Under the pieces are notes generated by a model that searched no databases, was not told where the DNA came from, and was given only the letters and a program-made list of their open reading frames with translations. The translations under genes and the position numbers were made by a program. A stretch of 46,816 bases of DNA from Suilimivivens sp964458255 (lineage in GTDB: Bacteria > Bacillota > Clostridia > Lachnospirales > Lachnospiraceae): NCBI GenBank assembly GCA_964458255.1, contig CAYWHY010000009.1, positions 1 through 46,816 on the forward strand. Direction: 5' to 3'. Each line of letters starts with the position of its first letter. Within the stretch, counting starts at the first letter, position 1. Below are positions 15,663 to 25,243 of the stretch, piece by piece.

Positions 15663-18002
15663 TTAATCTAATTTTAAAAGCAGTTCAAGTATATGTTTTA
15701 CACTTGTTTTAATCTGCTCGTCGGTAATCCTGCCTTCTTTCCTTGCTTCTAAAAGTTCCTCCGGTTTTCCGCATGGCATACGTACATCATTGCCTGCCAC
15801 CACTTCTTTTACATGATTTGCATGGTTCCACCAATCGGAAATGACCACACCATTATAGCCCCATTCCTCACGCAGAATTCCTCTAAGCAACTCAGGATTC
15901 TCAGAAGTTCTGATTCCGTTCATGATATTGTAGGATGTCATAACAGTCCAGGGATCAGCCTCTTTTACAACAATTTCAAAGCCTTTCAGATAAATTTCTC
16001 TTAACGCTCTTTCCGACAGACGGGAATCATTATTGGAACGGTTCGTTTCTTTATTATTACATGCAAAATGTTTTACAGATGCCGCAATGTGTGCCGACTG
16101 GATTCCGCGCACCATAGCCGCTGCCGTTTTACCTGCCACTAACGGATCTTCCGAATAATACTCAAAGTTTCTTCCACAAAGAGGACTTCTATGTATATTC
16201 ATGGCAGGTGCAAGCCATACACCGATATTATTTTCTTTAATTTCAAGTGCTGCCGCACGTCCTATCTGCTCTACCAGCCCTTCATCAAAGGTACACGCAA
16301 GCAAAGTTGCACAAGGCCACGCAGTAGCACAAATACCTAACTGCGGTTCAATACGAAGTCCGGCAGGTCCGTCTGCTGTCATTACATTGGGGATACCCGC
16401 CTCATGGATATTTCCGATACCAAAAGTATTTGCCACACCGGTATTGGGCTGCCCACCAAGCAGACTGATTAATTCTTCTTCCTTTAGTGTATCTATAAAT
16501 TCATCTACCGTCATTTCATCTTCCGCTACATCGAGCAAAATCGGACGGGGCTTTTTGCTCTCATCATACCAAGGCATAAGTCCACCTGGTATGCCTCTGT
16601 GTGCAGGCGTATATGCTTGTGGATTCCATCTGATTAAATCCGTAATTTCTTTCTTCTTATAGGTCGGAAGCTCTTCCATGGAACCGTCCGCCGTCATACG
16701 TTTTTCCACTTCGTAAGGCACACATCTTGCAGTTACCTGTTTTACAACAACAGTTTCTGATACCTTCCATACAAATCCTGTATCTTTGGCATCTCTAATA
16801 GAATTACCCACATAAAAACGATAGTCTCCCGCTTCCAAAAGCCAGGCAGATTTTACCACTTTTCCGATGTCATCATAAGAAACCATATCATTCTTATTTA
16901 CAGAAAGACGAAGCACCTGACTTTCACCGGTCTTTAACTCATGTGTCTTTGCAAATGCCTTTAATTCCTTAGCAGGCTTACCGAGTTTACCCTGCGGTGC
17001 ACAGACATAAACCTGCACCACTTCCTTACCCGGCAGCTTCCCTTTATTTGTTACCTTAACATCAAAGTAAATCTTATCCTCTTCTTCCTTTACACTTTCA
17101 CAGGAAAGTTCAAAATCAGTATAAGACAGACCATAGCCAAAGCAATAATTTACTTTTTCCGCAACGTCGGGAATAGTCTCAAAATAACGGTAACCTACAT
17201 AAATGTCTTCCTCATAAACTACATATTCCTCGGACTCATTAAATCGTGCGCTGGAGGGATAATCTGCAAAACAGGATGCAAAGGTGTCTACCAGCTTACC
17301 GGCGGGATACCTGTCACCACATAAAACATCCGCTTCTGCCATACCGCCTTCCATACCGCCCTGCCATGCAAGAAGTACTGCCTGAATACCATCATCATCT
17401 TTAAACCATGAAGTATCCACCATTCCACCTACATTGAGCACTACCACAATACGGGAAAAATTATCTTTTACACTTTGGACCATCTTCTTTTCCTGCTCTG
17501 TCAGATAAAAATCATCATCCGTTCTGTCATAGCCTTCTCCGGAAAAACGACAGATGGAAATAACCGCTACATCTGCATAAGCAGCTGCTTTTTTAAGAAT
17601 ATCCACCGGAATCTCAGGCTCCACGGTCTGTCCGGGAGCAACCCCTTGTGCACGCTGTTTCCTTACATCCTCTTTATAGAAATCATCAAGTGGCTGAAAC
17701 AGACTCACCTTACCTTCTGCTTCTTTTTCTGCCATACCGTCTAATAAATTTTTGATATAGGAAACAGTTACATCACCGCTACCGCCACCGCCTTTTACGT
17801 AATCCGCAGACGCCTTACCGAATAATGCTACTCTGCTGCCTATGGAAAGGGGTAATACCTTACCGTCATTCTTTAATAAAACCATACCTTCAGAAGCTGC
17901 TTTTCTGGATAATGCAATATGCTCCCTGCAACCTGTTATCATCGATTTGTCTTTGCCTAAGGGCTTCACTGGCAGATGTAAAAATCTATCCCACTTTATC
18001 AT
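15663..18002 (-). CDS. glycoside hydrolase family 3 enzyme with permuted domain order
   Basis: Protein of 779 residues, probably a beta-glucosidase or related exo-glycosidase. The domain order is reversed compared with most GH3 enzymes. The alpha/beta sandwich (GH3 C domain) comes first, with KAASEGMVLLKNDGKVLPL and the likely acid/base glutamate in RFSGEGYDRTD. A fibronectin-III-like region follows at about residues 290-400. The TIM-barrel domain is last, with KHFACNNKET and the nucleophile D723 in VVISDWW. This order is known for some ruminal Butyrivibrio and Ruminococcus beta-glucosidases. There is no signal peptide, so it should act inside the cell on imported oligosaccharides. It is the last gene of the GH38-GH125-MATE-SGNH-GH3 run. 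Confidence 0.93.
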   Translation of the reverse strand: MIKWDRFLHLPVKPLGKDKSMITGCREHIALSRKAASEGMVLLKNDGKVLPLSIGSRVALFGKASADYVKGGGGSGDVTVSYIKNLLDGMAEKEAEGKVSLFQPLDDFYKEDVRKQRAQGVAPGQTVEPEIPVDILKKAAAYADVAVISICRFSGEGYDRTDDDFYLTEQEKKMVQSVKDNFSRIVVVLNVGGMVDTSWFKDDDGIQAVLLAWQGGMEGGMAEADVLCGDRYPAGKLVDTFASCFADYPSSARFNESEEYVVYEEDIYVGYRYFETIPDVAEKVNYCFGYGLSYTDFELSCESVKEEEDKIYFDVKVTNKGKLPGKEVVQVYVCAPQGKLGKPAKELKAFAKTHELKTGESQVLRLSVNKNDMVSYDDIGKVVKSAWLLEAGDYRFYVGNSIRDAKDTGFVWKVSETVVVKQVTARCVPYEVEKRMTADGSMEELPTYKKKEITDLIRWNPQAYTPAHRGIPGGLMPWYDESKKPRPILLDVAEDEMTVDEFIDTLKEEELISLLGGQPNTGVANTFGIGNIHEAGIPNVMTADGPAGLRIEPQLGICATAWPCATLLACTFDEGLVEQIGRAAALEIKENNIGVWLAPAMNIHRSPLCGRNFEYYSEDPLVAGKTAAAMVRGIQSAHIAASVKHFACNNKETNRSNNDSRLSERALREIYLKGFEIVVKEADPWTVMTSYNIMNGIRTSENPELLRGILREEWGYNGVVISDWWNHANHVKEVVAGNDVRMPCGKPEELLEARKEGRITDEQIKTSVKHILELLLKLD

Positions 18003-18039
18003 GAAAACCTCCTACTATATCTATTATCATATCAATCAA

Positions 18040-18690
18040 TTAATACGCTTCCAAAAACGCCTGCAGTCTCTCTGCAATCTTTACGTTTCCCGCATCATTG
18101 GGATGAAGTCCGTCAGGACAAAATGCCTCTTTCTGTGCCGGACTGTCAGGATAAATTCCGCCACATGCATACAAATCAAGAACCGGTATGGAATAATACT
18201 CAGCCGTTTCTTTTATTTTATCCACATAAGACTTTAAAGGAAGATGATTTGATACATTTACCACGTTTTCACCCTCTCTGTGGATAGGTGTCATAAATAC
18301 AATCAGCGAAGTCGGGTTTTTTTCAATTAATCCACTCATCAGATAATGCAAGGCACCACAATAGGTGTCCATCGTTCTGTCTGCAAATGTTCCGAAGGGA
18401 GCATCTCCGTGACCATAATCATTGGTCCCTCCAAAAACTACAATAATATCTGCACCTTCTTCCATTTTGTCAAAACGCTCGCAAAAAGAATTTACATCCA
18501 TAAATTCATTTTCTTCACTGATAACCCTCTGTCTTGCAATTCTCGTTCCGGAAATACCGTAATTTCTGATTTCCGACAAATTAGCGTTTTTCTTAAGCAG
18601 TTCCGTAAAACGCATCTCTTCGCAGGATGTCCCCACACCGTCCGTAATACTGTCTCCTATAAACCAGACTTTTTTGCCTGTCAGATTCAT
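18040..18690 (-). CDS. SGNH/GDSL hydrolase, probable carbohydrate esterase
   Basis: Protein of 216 residues with the SGNH blocks in order: nucleophile S14 in FIGDSITDG (block I), the oxyanion glycine and asparagine in YGISGTRI and FGGTNDYGHG, and the Asp-His pair in PDGLHPND near residue 193. There is no signal peptide or membrane segment, so it is cytosolic. It lies 37 bases upstream of the GH3 gene and 40 bases downstream of the MATE gene. That context suggests removal of acyl groups, such as acetyl, from imported sugars. The substrate is inferred from context only. Confidence 0.87.
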   Translation of the reverse strand: MNLTGKKVWFIGDSITDGVGTSCEEMRFTELLKKNANLSEIRNYGISGTRIARQRVISEENEFMDVNSFCERFDKMEEGADIIVVFGGTNDYGHGDAPFGTFADRTMDTYCGALHYLMSGLIEKNPTSLIVFMTPIHREGENVVNVSNHLPLKSYVDKIKETAEYYSIPVLDLYACGGIYPDSPAQKEAFCPDGLHPNDAGNVKIAERLQAFLEAY

Positions 18691-18730
18691 TGATTTTCCC
18701 TTCTTTCTTTATTAATTTCATTTTTTTAGC

Positions 18731-20089
18731 TTAAGTCAGATTGTTCATCCATTGATACTTAATCACCCTCGGAAATGCAACAAGCAATTTGCCCACCTGC
18801 TCCATATTTGCCATAATATAAACAATATATACCGGCATTTTTAAATAAACCGCAGTAAGCCACACAAGCGGAATACCCACACACCACACACCAAACATAT
18901 TTGCAATAAAGCAAAATGTGGAATCACCTCCGCTTCGCAACACACCTACAATACATAAATAATTCATAAGATTAAACGGTACCGAAAATGCCATAATGAT
19001 AATCATCGTTTTCAGATATCCGTTTACCGTGTCACTTACATTGAAAATACCAAGAAGCAAAGGTGAAATCAGAATGACTATCATCGCAATACTTACCGAA
19101 ACAATCACTCCCAATACAAGCAGCTTGTTACAGCACTGCTTCGCTTCTTCAAACTCATTCCTGCCCAGACGGATTCCAATCATAACCGAGGCTGCCGTTC
19201 CGAAACCGCCACACATAATGAGTGCCAGATTCTGATATGTATTGACTATCTGCAGTGCTGCCTGTCCCTCTGTACCGGTATATTTATAAGCTATACTGTA
19301 CATAGTCGTACCAATCGCATACAATACCTCGGCAAAAATGACCCAGAAGCCAACCTTGAAGTATTTCTTCCAGGTTGCTGCCGGAATTGAAAAATAAGCC
19401 TTCAGGCTGCCGTAAACCGGCGGTTTTCTTTTAAACACATAGGCCATAACGATAACAAACTCAACCACTCTTGCTATCACAGTTGCAATAGCCGCGCCTC
19501 TGATTCCGTATGCCGGTGTAATCACAGTTCCAAAAATCAATATATAATTCAAAATGCCGTTTGTAATCACAGAAGCCGCCGATGCCATCATTGCAATTCG
19601 GGTATCCCCGATACTGCGAAGCCCCGTAATAAATACCATACTGACTGCATTAATCAGAAAACTGACTCCCAATATCCGCAGGTAAACACTACCTTCCGCA
19701 ATTACCAATGCATCTTTTGAGTAAAGTGTCAAAATAGTTCCCGGTATCGTAATTGCCGTAATCGAGAATATCACTCCCAGCAACAATACACCATAAAACA
19801 AAATTCCCATAAAATGATGAATGTTCTTTAGTTCTTTTTTACCCCAGTGCTGCGAAATGAACATACCGCCCGCTGCACATAATGCATTGGAAAGCAGTGC
19901 AAATAACATAAACCACTGATTGCTGACGGAAGATGCCGTTATGGCAATTTCTCCTAACTGCCCTATCATCATGACATCCAGCATATTCACCAGTGAACCC
20001 AAAATACTTTGAACAACAACCGGTGCCCCGATTGTGACAACCTCCATCAGAAATGGCACCGGAATCCGTTTGTTATCCCATTTCATCAA
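18731..20089 (-). CDS. MATE-family transporter
   Basis: Polytopic membrane protein of 452 residues with the two-bundle, twelve-helix pattern of MATE (multidrug and toxic compound extrusion) exporters. Recognisable segments include VTIGAPVVVQSILGSLVNMLDVMMIGQLGE in the first helices and ITGLRSIGDTR in the middle. MATE proteins normally export cationic compounds in exchange for Na+ or H+. Its start codon overlaps the stop of the GH125 gene (ATGA), so translation appears coupled to a mannosidase. That is unusual, and the physiological substrate may relate to glycan metabolism. Whether it really exports a drug cannot be judged from sequence. Confidence 0.92.
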   Translation of the reverse strand: MMKWDNKRIPVPFLMEVVTIGAPVVVQSILGSLVNMLDVMMIGQLGEIAITASSVSNQWFMLFALLSNALCAAGGMFISQHWGKKELKNIHHFMGILFYGVLLLGVIFSITAITIPGTILTLYSKDALVIAEGSVYLRILGVSFLINAVSMVFITGLRSIGDTRIAMMASAASVITNGILNYILIFGTVITPAYGIRGAAIATVIARVVEFVIVMAYVFKRKPPVYGSLKAYFSIPAATWKKYFKVGFWVIFAEVLYAIGTTMYSIAYKYTGTEGQAALQIVNTYQNLALIMCGGFGTAASVMIGIRLGRNEFEEAKQCCNKLLVLGVIVSVSIAMIVILISPLLLGIFNVSDTVNGYLKTMIIIMAFSVPFNLMNYLCIVGVLRSGGDSTFCFIANMFGVWCVGIPLVWLTAVYLKMPVYIVYIMANMEQVGKLLVAFPRVIKYQWMNNLT

Positions 20090-21366
20090 AAGAAATCCTC
20101 TTCCATCAAGTTTTCAAGCAACTCTGCAAAAAGTGTATTTGCCCACGCAAACCAGGGTCTTGTGAATTCTTCCGGATTGCTTGGGTTAAATGCTTCATGC
20201 ATAAAATTAGTACCTGCATGTGTCTTAGAAAGCATATCAAGACAATTCATAATTTCCTCTTTGTCAGTAGACGTTAATGCCTGCATCACAATACCGATAT
20301 GCCAGATATAGCCTTCCGGTGTGTGCGGACTTCCCACACCTCTTGCCACTGTTCCCACCTTGTAATAAGGGTTATCAGTGGACAGAATAAACCTACGTGT
20401 ATTCTGATATAAAGCATCATCTTTATCACAATAGTTCAAATAAGGCATTGCCAGAAGACTGGGTGAATTTGCATCATCCATCAGATTGTAATTGCCATAT
20501 CCGTCCGTCTCAAAAGCATATATTTTACCATATTTAGGGTGCTCTACAATAGCATAATTCTGAATGCCGTCCTGAATCTCAGTCGCCAAAGCATCACACT
20601 TCTGTGCTAACTCTTCATCCTGATATCCTGCTCTGCACATTTCTGCCGCATATTCCATTGCCTTTACTGCCATCATGTTGGACGGAACTAAATATCCGAA
20701 TGTACAGCAGTCATCGGAAGGGCGGAAACCTGACCATGTCATACCTGTAATATTAACGGGACGTCCTTTTCCGTTTTGAGGAAGGGTATCCGTAACAGGA
20801 CAATGATATCTTCTGAAATAATACTCTGACTGTCTGTGATCCTGCTCTGTTGTAAATACCTTAACAATATTACAAATCATTTCACGAAGGGTATCCGTAA
20901 AAATTCTGTCAATTCCTGTTGTTTTCCAATAGGTATATGCCAGATATAACGGTGCACACAGAGAGTCTACTTCGTATTTTCTTTCCCATACATGCTCATT
21001 TAACCGGGTATCATCTTTATGTCCTGCGCCGTTTGCGCTCTCGTTAAAAGCATTCGCATACGGATCCATACATACAAACTGTGCCTGTTTTTCAATAACG
21101 CTTTCCAAAATCTTCTGTAATTCCGCATCTTCTTTGGCAAATCTCACATAGGGTCTTACCTGTGCCGCCGAATCTCTAAGCCACATTGCCGGAATATCAC
21201 CTGTAATGACAAAAACACTGCCATCCTCTAATTCCTTCACGGTTGTTTCTATGGTATTTAAGAAACACTGACTAACCAGACCTGACAAAGGTTCATATTT
21301 TTCCTTATAATACATTTCCAGCTCTGCTGCTCTTTTCTCTAAAATAGCCGGTATTTTCATTTTCAC
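20086..21366 (-). CDS. GH125 exo-alpha-1,6-mannosidase
   Basis: Protein of 426 residues matching glycoside hydrolase family 125, which removes terminal alpha-1,6-linked mannose from N-glycans and mannans. The family hallmark TGDIPAMWLRDSAAQVRPY lies at residues 55-73. Other conserved blocks are CMDPYANAFN, GMTWSGFRPSDDCC, and ARGVGSPHTPEGYIWHIGI near the end. It is complete and has no signal peptide, so it is intracellular. The start is probably GTG at 21366, with GGAGG 5 bases upstream; an ATG two codons later is possible. The gene lies 20 bases downstream of GH38 and overlaps the MATE gene by 4 bases. GH38 plus GH125 is a known pairing for N-glycan mannose removal. Confidence 0.94.
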   Translation of the reverse strand: MKMKIPAILEKRAAELEMYYKEKYEPLSGLVSQCFLNTIETTVKELEDGSVFVITGDIPAMWLRDSAAQVRPYVRFAKEDAELQKILESVIEKQAQFVCMDPYANAFNESANGAGHKDDTRLNEHVWERKYEVDSLCAPLYLAYTYWKTTGIDRIFTDTLREMICNIVKVFTTEQDHRQSEYYFRRYHCPVTDTLPQNGKGRPVNITGMTWSGFRPSDDCCTFGYLVPSNMMAVKAMEYAAEMCRAGYQDEELAQKCDALATEIQDGIQNYAIVEHPKYGKIYAFETDGYGNYNLMDDANSPSLLAMPYLNYCDKDDALYQNTRRFILSTDNPYYKVGTVARGVGSPHTPEGYIWHIGIVMQALTSTDKEEIMNCLDMLSKTHAGTNFMHEAFNPSNPEEFTRPWFAWANTLFAELLENLMEEDFF

Positions 21367-21386
21367 TTCTTCCTCCCTAATTTATA

Positions 21387-23858
21387 TTATACTTCTATCA
21401 AGCTTGTTTCCTTAAAGTCCCCTGTCTGCGGATTCCATAGGAATGTTTTAATTTCAAATCCGTTAAAGGAAATTGTCTTCTCCAGCTTATGTGCCGGAAA
21501 AGTTATCTTCGCTTCTGCCGTCTCTCCGCTGCCTTCATAAAGACGAATGATGTAACCTTCCGAATCCTCAGATTTCTTAATGGCAGAAACCATCACTCCG
21601 GGATTATCAATTTGCATGAGGCTGCTTACCGGCTCACCTTCTCCGGGAGGACAGTATGAAAATCCGTAAGGCTGTTCGTTAAAATGCTGTGCCATTCTGT
21701 CGATATTTTCATTCATTTCCGTCGGGGTACCACCCTGTACATAGAATTTGTAAAAGCGCTCCCCCTGTTCCATTCTGGGTGCCCACTGTTCCTCCTGTAA
21801 TGTTTTACCCATAGTAAAGTCGGCTGCTGAATAACCCGCACTGCGAAGCAGAGTAATACCAAGCTCATTGCCAACAAGGTCAGCACCATGAGTGCCGTTG
21901 TTTATTACAGCAACGGATGTTTGCACCTCTGCATTCTCCACCATACACCATTTCTGAGAAACCGTTTCACAGTTTTGATGCAGTTCTTCACGCCCGAACA
22001 TAATCTGACCGTTAAAAGTCTTTTTACCTTCCGGCATGTTCAAAATCAACTTTAAGTATTTTTCCTTTTCGAGGAAAAGCACTCCTGTCTCCACTTCAAA
22101 TCCGTTACCCTTCTTAGGAAGCTTATATCTGATATAAGCCTTGGATTCGCCCATTCCAAAAACGGCTTCGACCGTGGTTCTTACAGCTCCGTCCTCAATC
22201 ACTCTTACCGCAGGAATCACTTTTTTAAGCAATCCGCAATATTCACTGGCTGCATGGTCGGTGAGCAAATGGAAATCCCTCTGAGCCGTCTCCACTCTCT
22301 GTTTGATTCCCCAGGAATTAAAAGTATCATCATAACAGGAAAGTCTCATGCTTCCCTTTGTAAGATATACTTTTCCTCCAACAGAATACTCTGACAGCAA
22401 ACCGGTTCCTGTATCAATAACAACTCTCATTTCCCCATTGTCAAAAGTAAATTCCGGCTTAGATACGATTTCATCAAAACTTGGTCTTTTCGGAAGCGGA
22501 CGCCATGAAACATCCATGCGATTCATGGAAAATGCTTTTAAGGTCGCCTGTACCACCACTTTCTTACGCCAGTCTATATTAAAATTGGAGCTTTCTTTTT
22601 CTGCCTGACAGGGAATTTCTTCTCCATTAAACGTAACTACCGGATACATAAAATCTGTTGTCCAGTTCTGCTTAGGCAATCCCGTTTCACACTCAAATAC
22701 TCCTGTGATATCATAAGGATGTGGATTGTAGAACAAGATAACCGAAGTGCCGTCTTCTACCCTTCGTTCACCCCTTGCTAATGCAAGTGCTGAAGAATGC
22801 TTGGTTCTGCTCATAATTTCCAAACCGTAATTCAGTATTCTGAGTGTATCTTCTTCCACAAGGGAGCTTCCGGAGCCGGGCAGGGCATCATGAAATTCAC
22901 TGAACAACAATGCCTGCATGGCATCATCAAAAGCTTTCTTCGGATACTCACGACCACAAAGCACCTGTGCAGCTGCTGCCATTTTTTCTGTTGCATAGAT
23001 TTCATTTTCCAACTCTCTGTGTTTTTGCTTTACACGAATTTGAGAAGTATAGCAACCGGGAGCAACAGGGTTAAGCCCTTCCGTCACCCTTGGCATATTT
23101 GTATTTGTCTTCTTTAATTCCTCAAAATAAGCTTCGGGAGAAGAATGAATAATACAATAGTTTTTGTCCTTCTCAATCAGCTCTTTCAAATCTCTTAAAT
23201 CTTTTCTGGAGGGTCCGCCGCCATGATCGCCAACGCCCCACAAAAACAGAGTCACTTCCTCATCTGCCTTTTTTGGTAAAAATTCCATTAATTCTTCCGC
23301 TGCATGTCCCCAGACTGAATTATAATTTTCATCGGAACGATGTACAATCACTTTTGCCTCATTTAAACCTTCCCACACAAAATCCTGATTTTCAAAAGGA
23401 AAATCATCTTTTCCGGGACGACATACCACATAAGAATCATAATTTGCCTGATTTAAAATCTGAACTAATCCTTTGGAATGACCAAAAGGATCAAAATTGA
23501 TTGCCGTTGTAGGTTCTTTTCCAAATTCCTTTTTAAAGAAACGTTTTCCCTTTTCAATGTTTCTAACAATTGATTCTCCGGAAGGCAGATTACAATCAGG
23601 CTGTAAATACCATCCTCCCATAATATTCCATTTCCCCTCCTGCACTGCTTGTTTTATCTTTTCAAAAAGTGCAGGGCTATTATCTTTGACCCATTCATAC
23701 AAAACAGATTCATTATGGTTAAACTGAAACCCCTCAAACTCATCGGTCATTTCCGCTACTGTCCGAAATGTTGAAAGAGCCTCTGAACATCCCTCCTGCC
23801 ATCTCCACAGCCACACAGGATCCAGATGTGCATTTGCAACAAGATGTACACGTTTCAT
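21387..23858 (-). CDS. GH38 alpha-mannosidase
   Basis: Protein of 823 residues of glycoside hydrolase family 38, a zinc-dependent retaining alpha-mannosidase. Zinc ligands H11 and D13 are in ANAHLDPVWLW. The nucleophile and ligand D123 is in INFDPFGHS. WGVGDHGGGP and the zinc-ligand histidine H323 in FHDALPGSG follow. The mid and C-terminal beta domains are present. There is no signal peptide, so it is cytosolic. An ATG lies two codons upstream, but GGGAGG is 7 bases from the ATG at 23858 and only 1 base from the other, so 23858 is the start. It is the first gene of the mannosidase unit, behind its own promoter, and the sugar regulator gene lies just upstream. Confidence 0.95.
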   Translation of the reverse strand: MKRVHLVANAHLDPVWLWRWQEGCSEALSTFRTVAEMTDEFEGFQFNHNESVLYEWVKDNSPALFEKIKQAVQEGKWNIMGGWYLQPDCNLPSGESIVRNIEKGKRFFKKEFGKEPTTAINFDPFGHSKGLVQILNQANYDSYVVCRPGKDDFPFENQDFVWEGLNEAKVIVHRSDENYNSVWGHAAEELMEFLPKKADEEVTLFLWGVGDHGGGPSRKDLRDLKELIEKDKNYCIIHSSPEAYFEELKKTNTNMPRVTEGLNPVAPGCYTSQIRVKQKHRELENEIYATEKMAAAAQVLCGREYPKKAFDDAMQALLFSEFHDALPGSGSSLVEEDTLRILNYGLEIMSRTKHSSALALARGERRVEDGTSVILFYNPHPYDITGVFECETGLPKQNWTTDFMYPVVTFNGEEIPCQAEKESSNFNIDWRKKVVVQATLKAFSMNRMDVSWRPLPKRPSFDEIVSKPEFTFDNGEMRVVIDTGTGLLSEYSVGGKVYLTKGSMRLSCYDDTFNSWGIKQRVETAQRDFHLLTDHAASEYCGLLKKVIPAVRVIEDGAVRTTVEAVFGMGESKAYIRYKLPKKGNGFEVETGVLFLEKEKYLKLILNMPEGKKTFNGQIMFGREELHQNCETVSQKWCMVENAEVQTSVAVINNGTHGADLVGNELGITLLRSAGYSAADFTMGKTLQEEQWAPRMEQGERFYKFYVQGGTPTEMNENIDRMAQHFNEQPYGFSYCPPGEGEPVSSLMQIDNPGVMVSAIKKSEDSEGYIIRLYEGSGETAEAKITFPAHKLEKTISFNGFEIKTFLWNPQTGDFKETSLIEV

Positions 23859-23890
23859 GGCCATACCTCCCTAATATTCTCCTTATTATC

Positions 23891-23923
23891 ATATTATATA
23901 TTATATAATGATATGTCAATATG
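23891..23923 (-). promoter_or_regulatory. promoter of the mannosidase unit with shared -35 element
   Basis: A TTGACA -35 box (minus strand, 23914-23919), a 17-bp spacer and TAATAT (23891-23896); TATAAT at a 15-bp spacing is an alternative. The 15-mer CATATTGACATATCA (23909-23923) also occurs exactly at the sugar ABC transporter promoter. TATCA/TGATA half-sites at 23887-23891 and 23909-23913 form an AT-rich dyad over the core promoter. It is a likely target of the adjacent GntR-type regulator. Confidence 0.7.
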
Positions 23924-23930
23924 CCTAATC

Positions 23931-23980
23931 AAAAAGAGACAGAAAAAAAGGGAAATTCTTCCTTATTATCTGCCTCTTTT
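23931..23980 (-). terminator. terminator after the GntR-type regulator gene
   Basis: A 12-bp stem with one G-U pair (AAAAGAGGCAGA against TCTGTCTCTTTT, 23932-23943 and 23969-23980) with an inner GGAA/TTCC helix is followed by a T-run on the minus strand. It separates the transporter/regulator unit from the mannosidase promoter. Confidence 0.75.
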
Positions 23981-24022
23981 ACATGTATACCATATTATTT
24001 TATTCCACACAATCAAATCACT

Positions 24023-25159
24023 TTACTGATTTTTCGCCCTAAAATGATCCCCTCTTATCAGTGTATGAGGCACACAACTCTTCTGCGGCACTTGTTCCCC
24101 CTTACAGCACCGATTTAAATACCGTACTGCCATCTTGCCAATTCTGTTCTGTTCCTGAATCACACAACTGAAACCGGGATTCATATCACAGCTTTGATCT
24201 ATTCCATCAAAAAAAACTACCTCCTTTTGCTTTTCAAGCCCCATCTTCTTTAAAACCTTGTAAACCATCCTTCCTAAAGACTGGTCTACTGCAAAGAAGC
24301 CTGTTACCTGTGGATTTTCTGTAATAAACCTTTCAATCCTTTCCAAATCAGGATTTTCCTCAGGCAATTCATCGCTAAGAGTAGGTAACTTTGTTCCCAA
24401 ATCCTTTATCAGCATATTTTCACCGGTAGTCATTCCATGCTCTAACATACTGTCTAAATATCCATTAAAACGAGCCGCCACTGTTGACGTTTGCATAAAC
24501 GGATGAGATAAGAAACAAATATTTGTATGTCCATTATCAAATAACAACTGCATTAATTCCTTTGCAGCAGTATAATTATCTGTATTCACACAAGGAATAG
24601 GCAAGCCTGTTAACTCTCTGTCCACCAACACAATCGGAAACGCTTCTAAAACAAGTCTAAGCACATTCGCACTATAAGTTTCCCCCTGAACACTCATAAG
24701 AATGATTCCTTTAACACCCAACTCAACCAAATCATCCAGTGCTTTGTTTTCTTCTTCTACGCTTCCGTAGGTGCACCTGAGCATCATGTAGTATCCTCTT
24801 TTTCTACATTCAAATTCAATCCCATGAATAATATCACACCCAAACGAAGGGCTAAAATCATCCATTATGACACCGATCATTTTCCTGTTACGGTGATTGT
24901 CCGAAACAGTTCCGACATCCTCCGATTCACTGACATCCCCCTTGTCATCAAGCACAAAAGAGCCTTTGCCCGGCATTCTCGCTATCCGTCCCTGATCTGC
25001 CAGCATTTCCAACGCCTTTTTACTTGTGATCCGGCTTACATCGTACTGTTCCGCCAATTCTTTTTCAGAGGGCAGTCTGCTTCCGGACGGGTATGTTTTA
25101 TTTTGAATCCCCTGTAGCAAATCATTATAGATTTTTTGATATAAAAGCACCCTCTCCAT
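24023..25159 (-). CDS. GntR-family regulator with LacI-type sugar-binding domain
   Basis: Protein of 378 residues combining an N-terminal GntR winged helix (about 1-70, LYQKIYNDLLQGIQ...GSRLPSEKELAEQYDVSRIT) with a C-terminal periplasmic-binding-protein-like effector domain of the LacI/GalR kind (about 95-378, from IGVIMDDFSPSFGCDIIHG). This is the AraR-like architecture. Such proteins usually repress sugar genes until a sugar or sugar phosphate binds. It lies between the transporter genes and the mannosidase genes, and is the best candidate to bind the shared promoter element. A stem-loop between the binding-protein gene and this gene may lower its expression. CGGAGG precedes the ATG at 25159. 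Confidence 0.93.
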   Translation of the reverse strand: MERVLLYQKIYNDLLQGIQNKTYPSGSRLPSEKELAEQYDVSRITSKKALEMLADQGRIARMPGKGSFVLDDKGDVSESEDVGTVSDNHRNRKMIGVIMDDFSPSFGCDIIHGIEFECRKRGYYMMLRCTYGSVEEENKALDDLVELGVKGIILMSVQGETYSANVLRLVLEAFPIVLVDRELTGLPIPCVNTDNYTAAKELMQLLFDNGHTNICFLSHPFMQTSTVAARFNGYLDSMLEHGMTTGENMLIKDLGTKLPTLSDELPEENPDLERIERFITENPQVTGFFAVDQSLGRMVYKVLKKMGLEKQKEVVFFDGIDQSCDMNPGFSCVIQEQNRIGKMAVRYLNRCCKGEQVPQKSCVPHTLIRGDHFRAKNQ

Positions 25160-25190
25160 ATCAGAATTCCTCCGTTTTTAAAAGCATGGT

Positions 25191-25216
25191 GCCCTGAAAC
25201 CATTTTGTTCCAGGGC
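25191..25216 (-). terminator. intercistronic stem-loop after the sugar-binding protein gene
   Basis: GCCCTGAAAC (25191-25200) and GTTCCAGGGC (25207-25216) form a 10-bp stem with one G-U pair. CTTTT follows a few bases later on the minus strand. The T-run is offset, so this is probably a partial terminator or a 3' stabilising structure that lets the binding protein be made in excess over the regulator. Confidence 0.55.
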
Positions 25217-25243
25217 CCCACTTAAATGTTAATTTCTCATATA

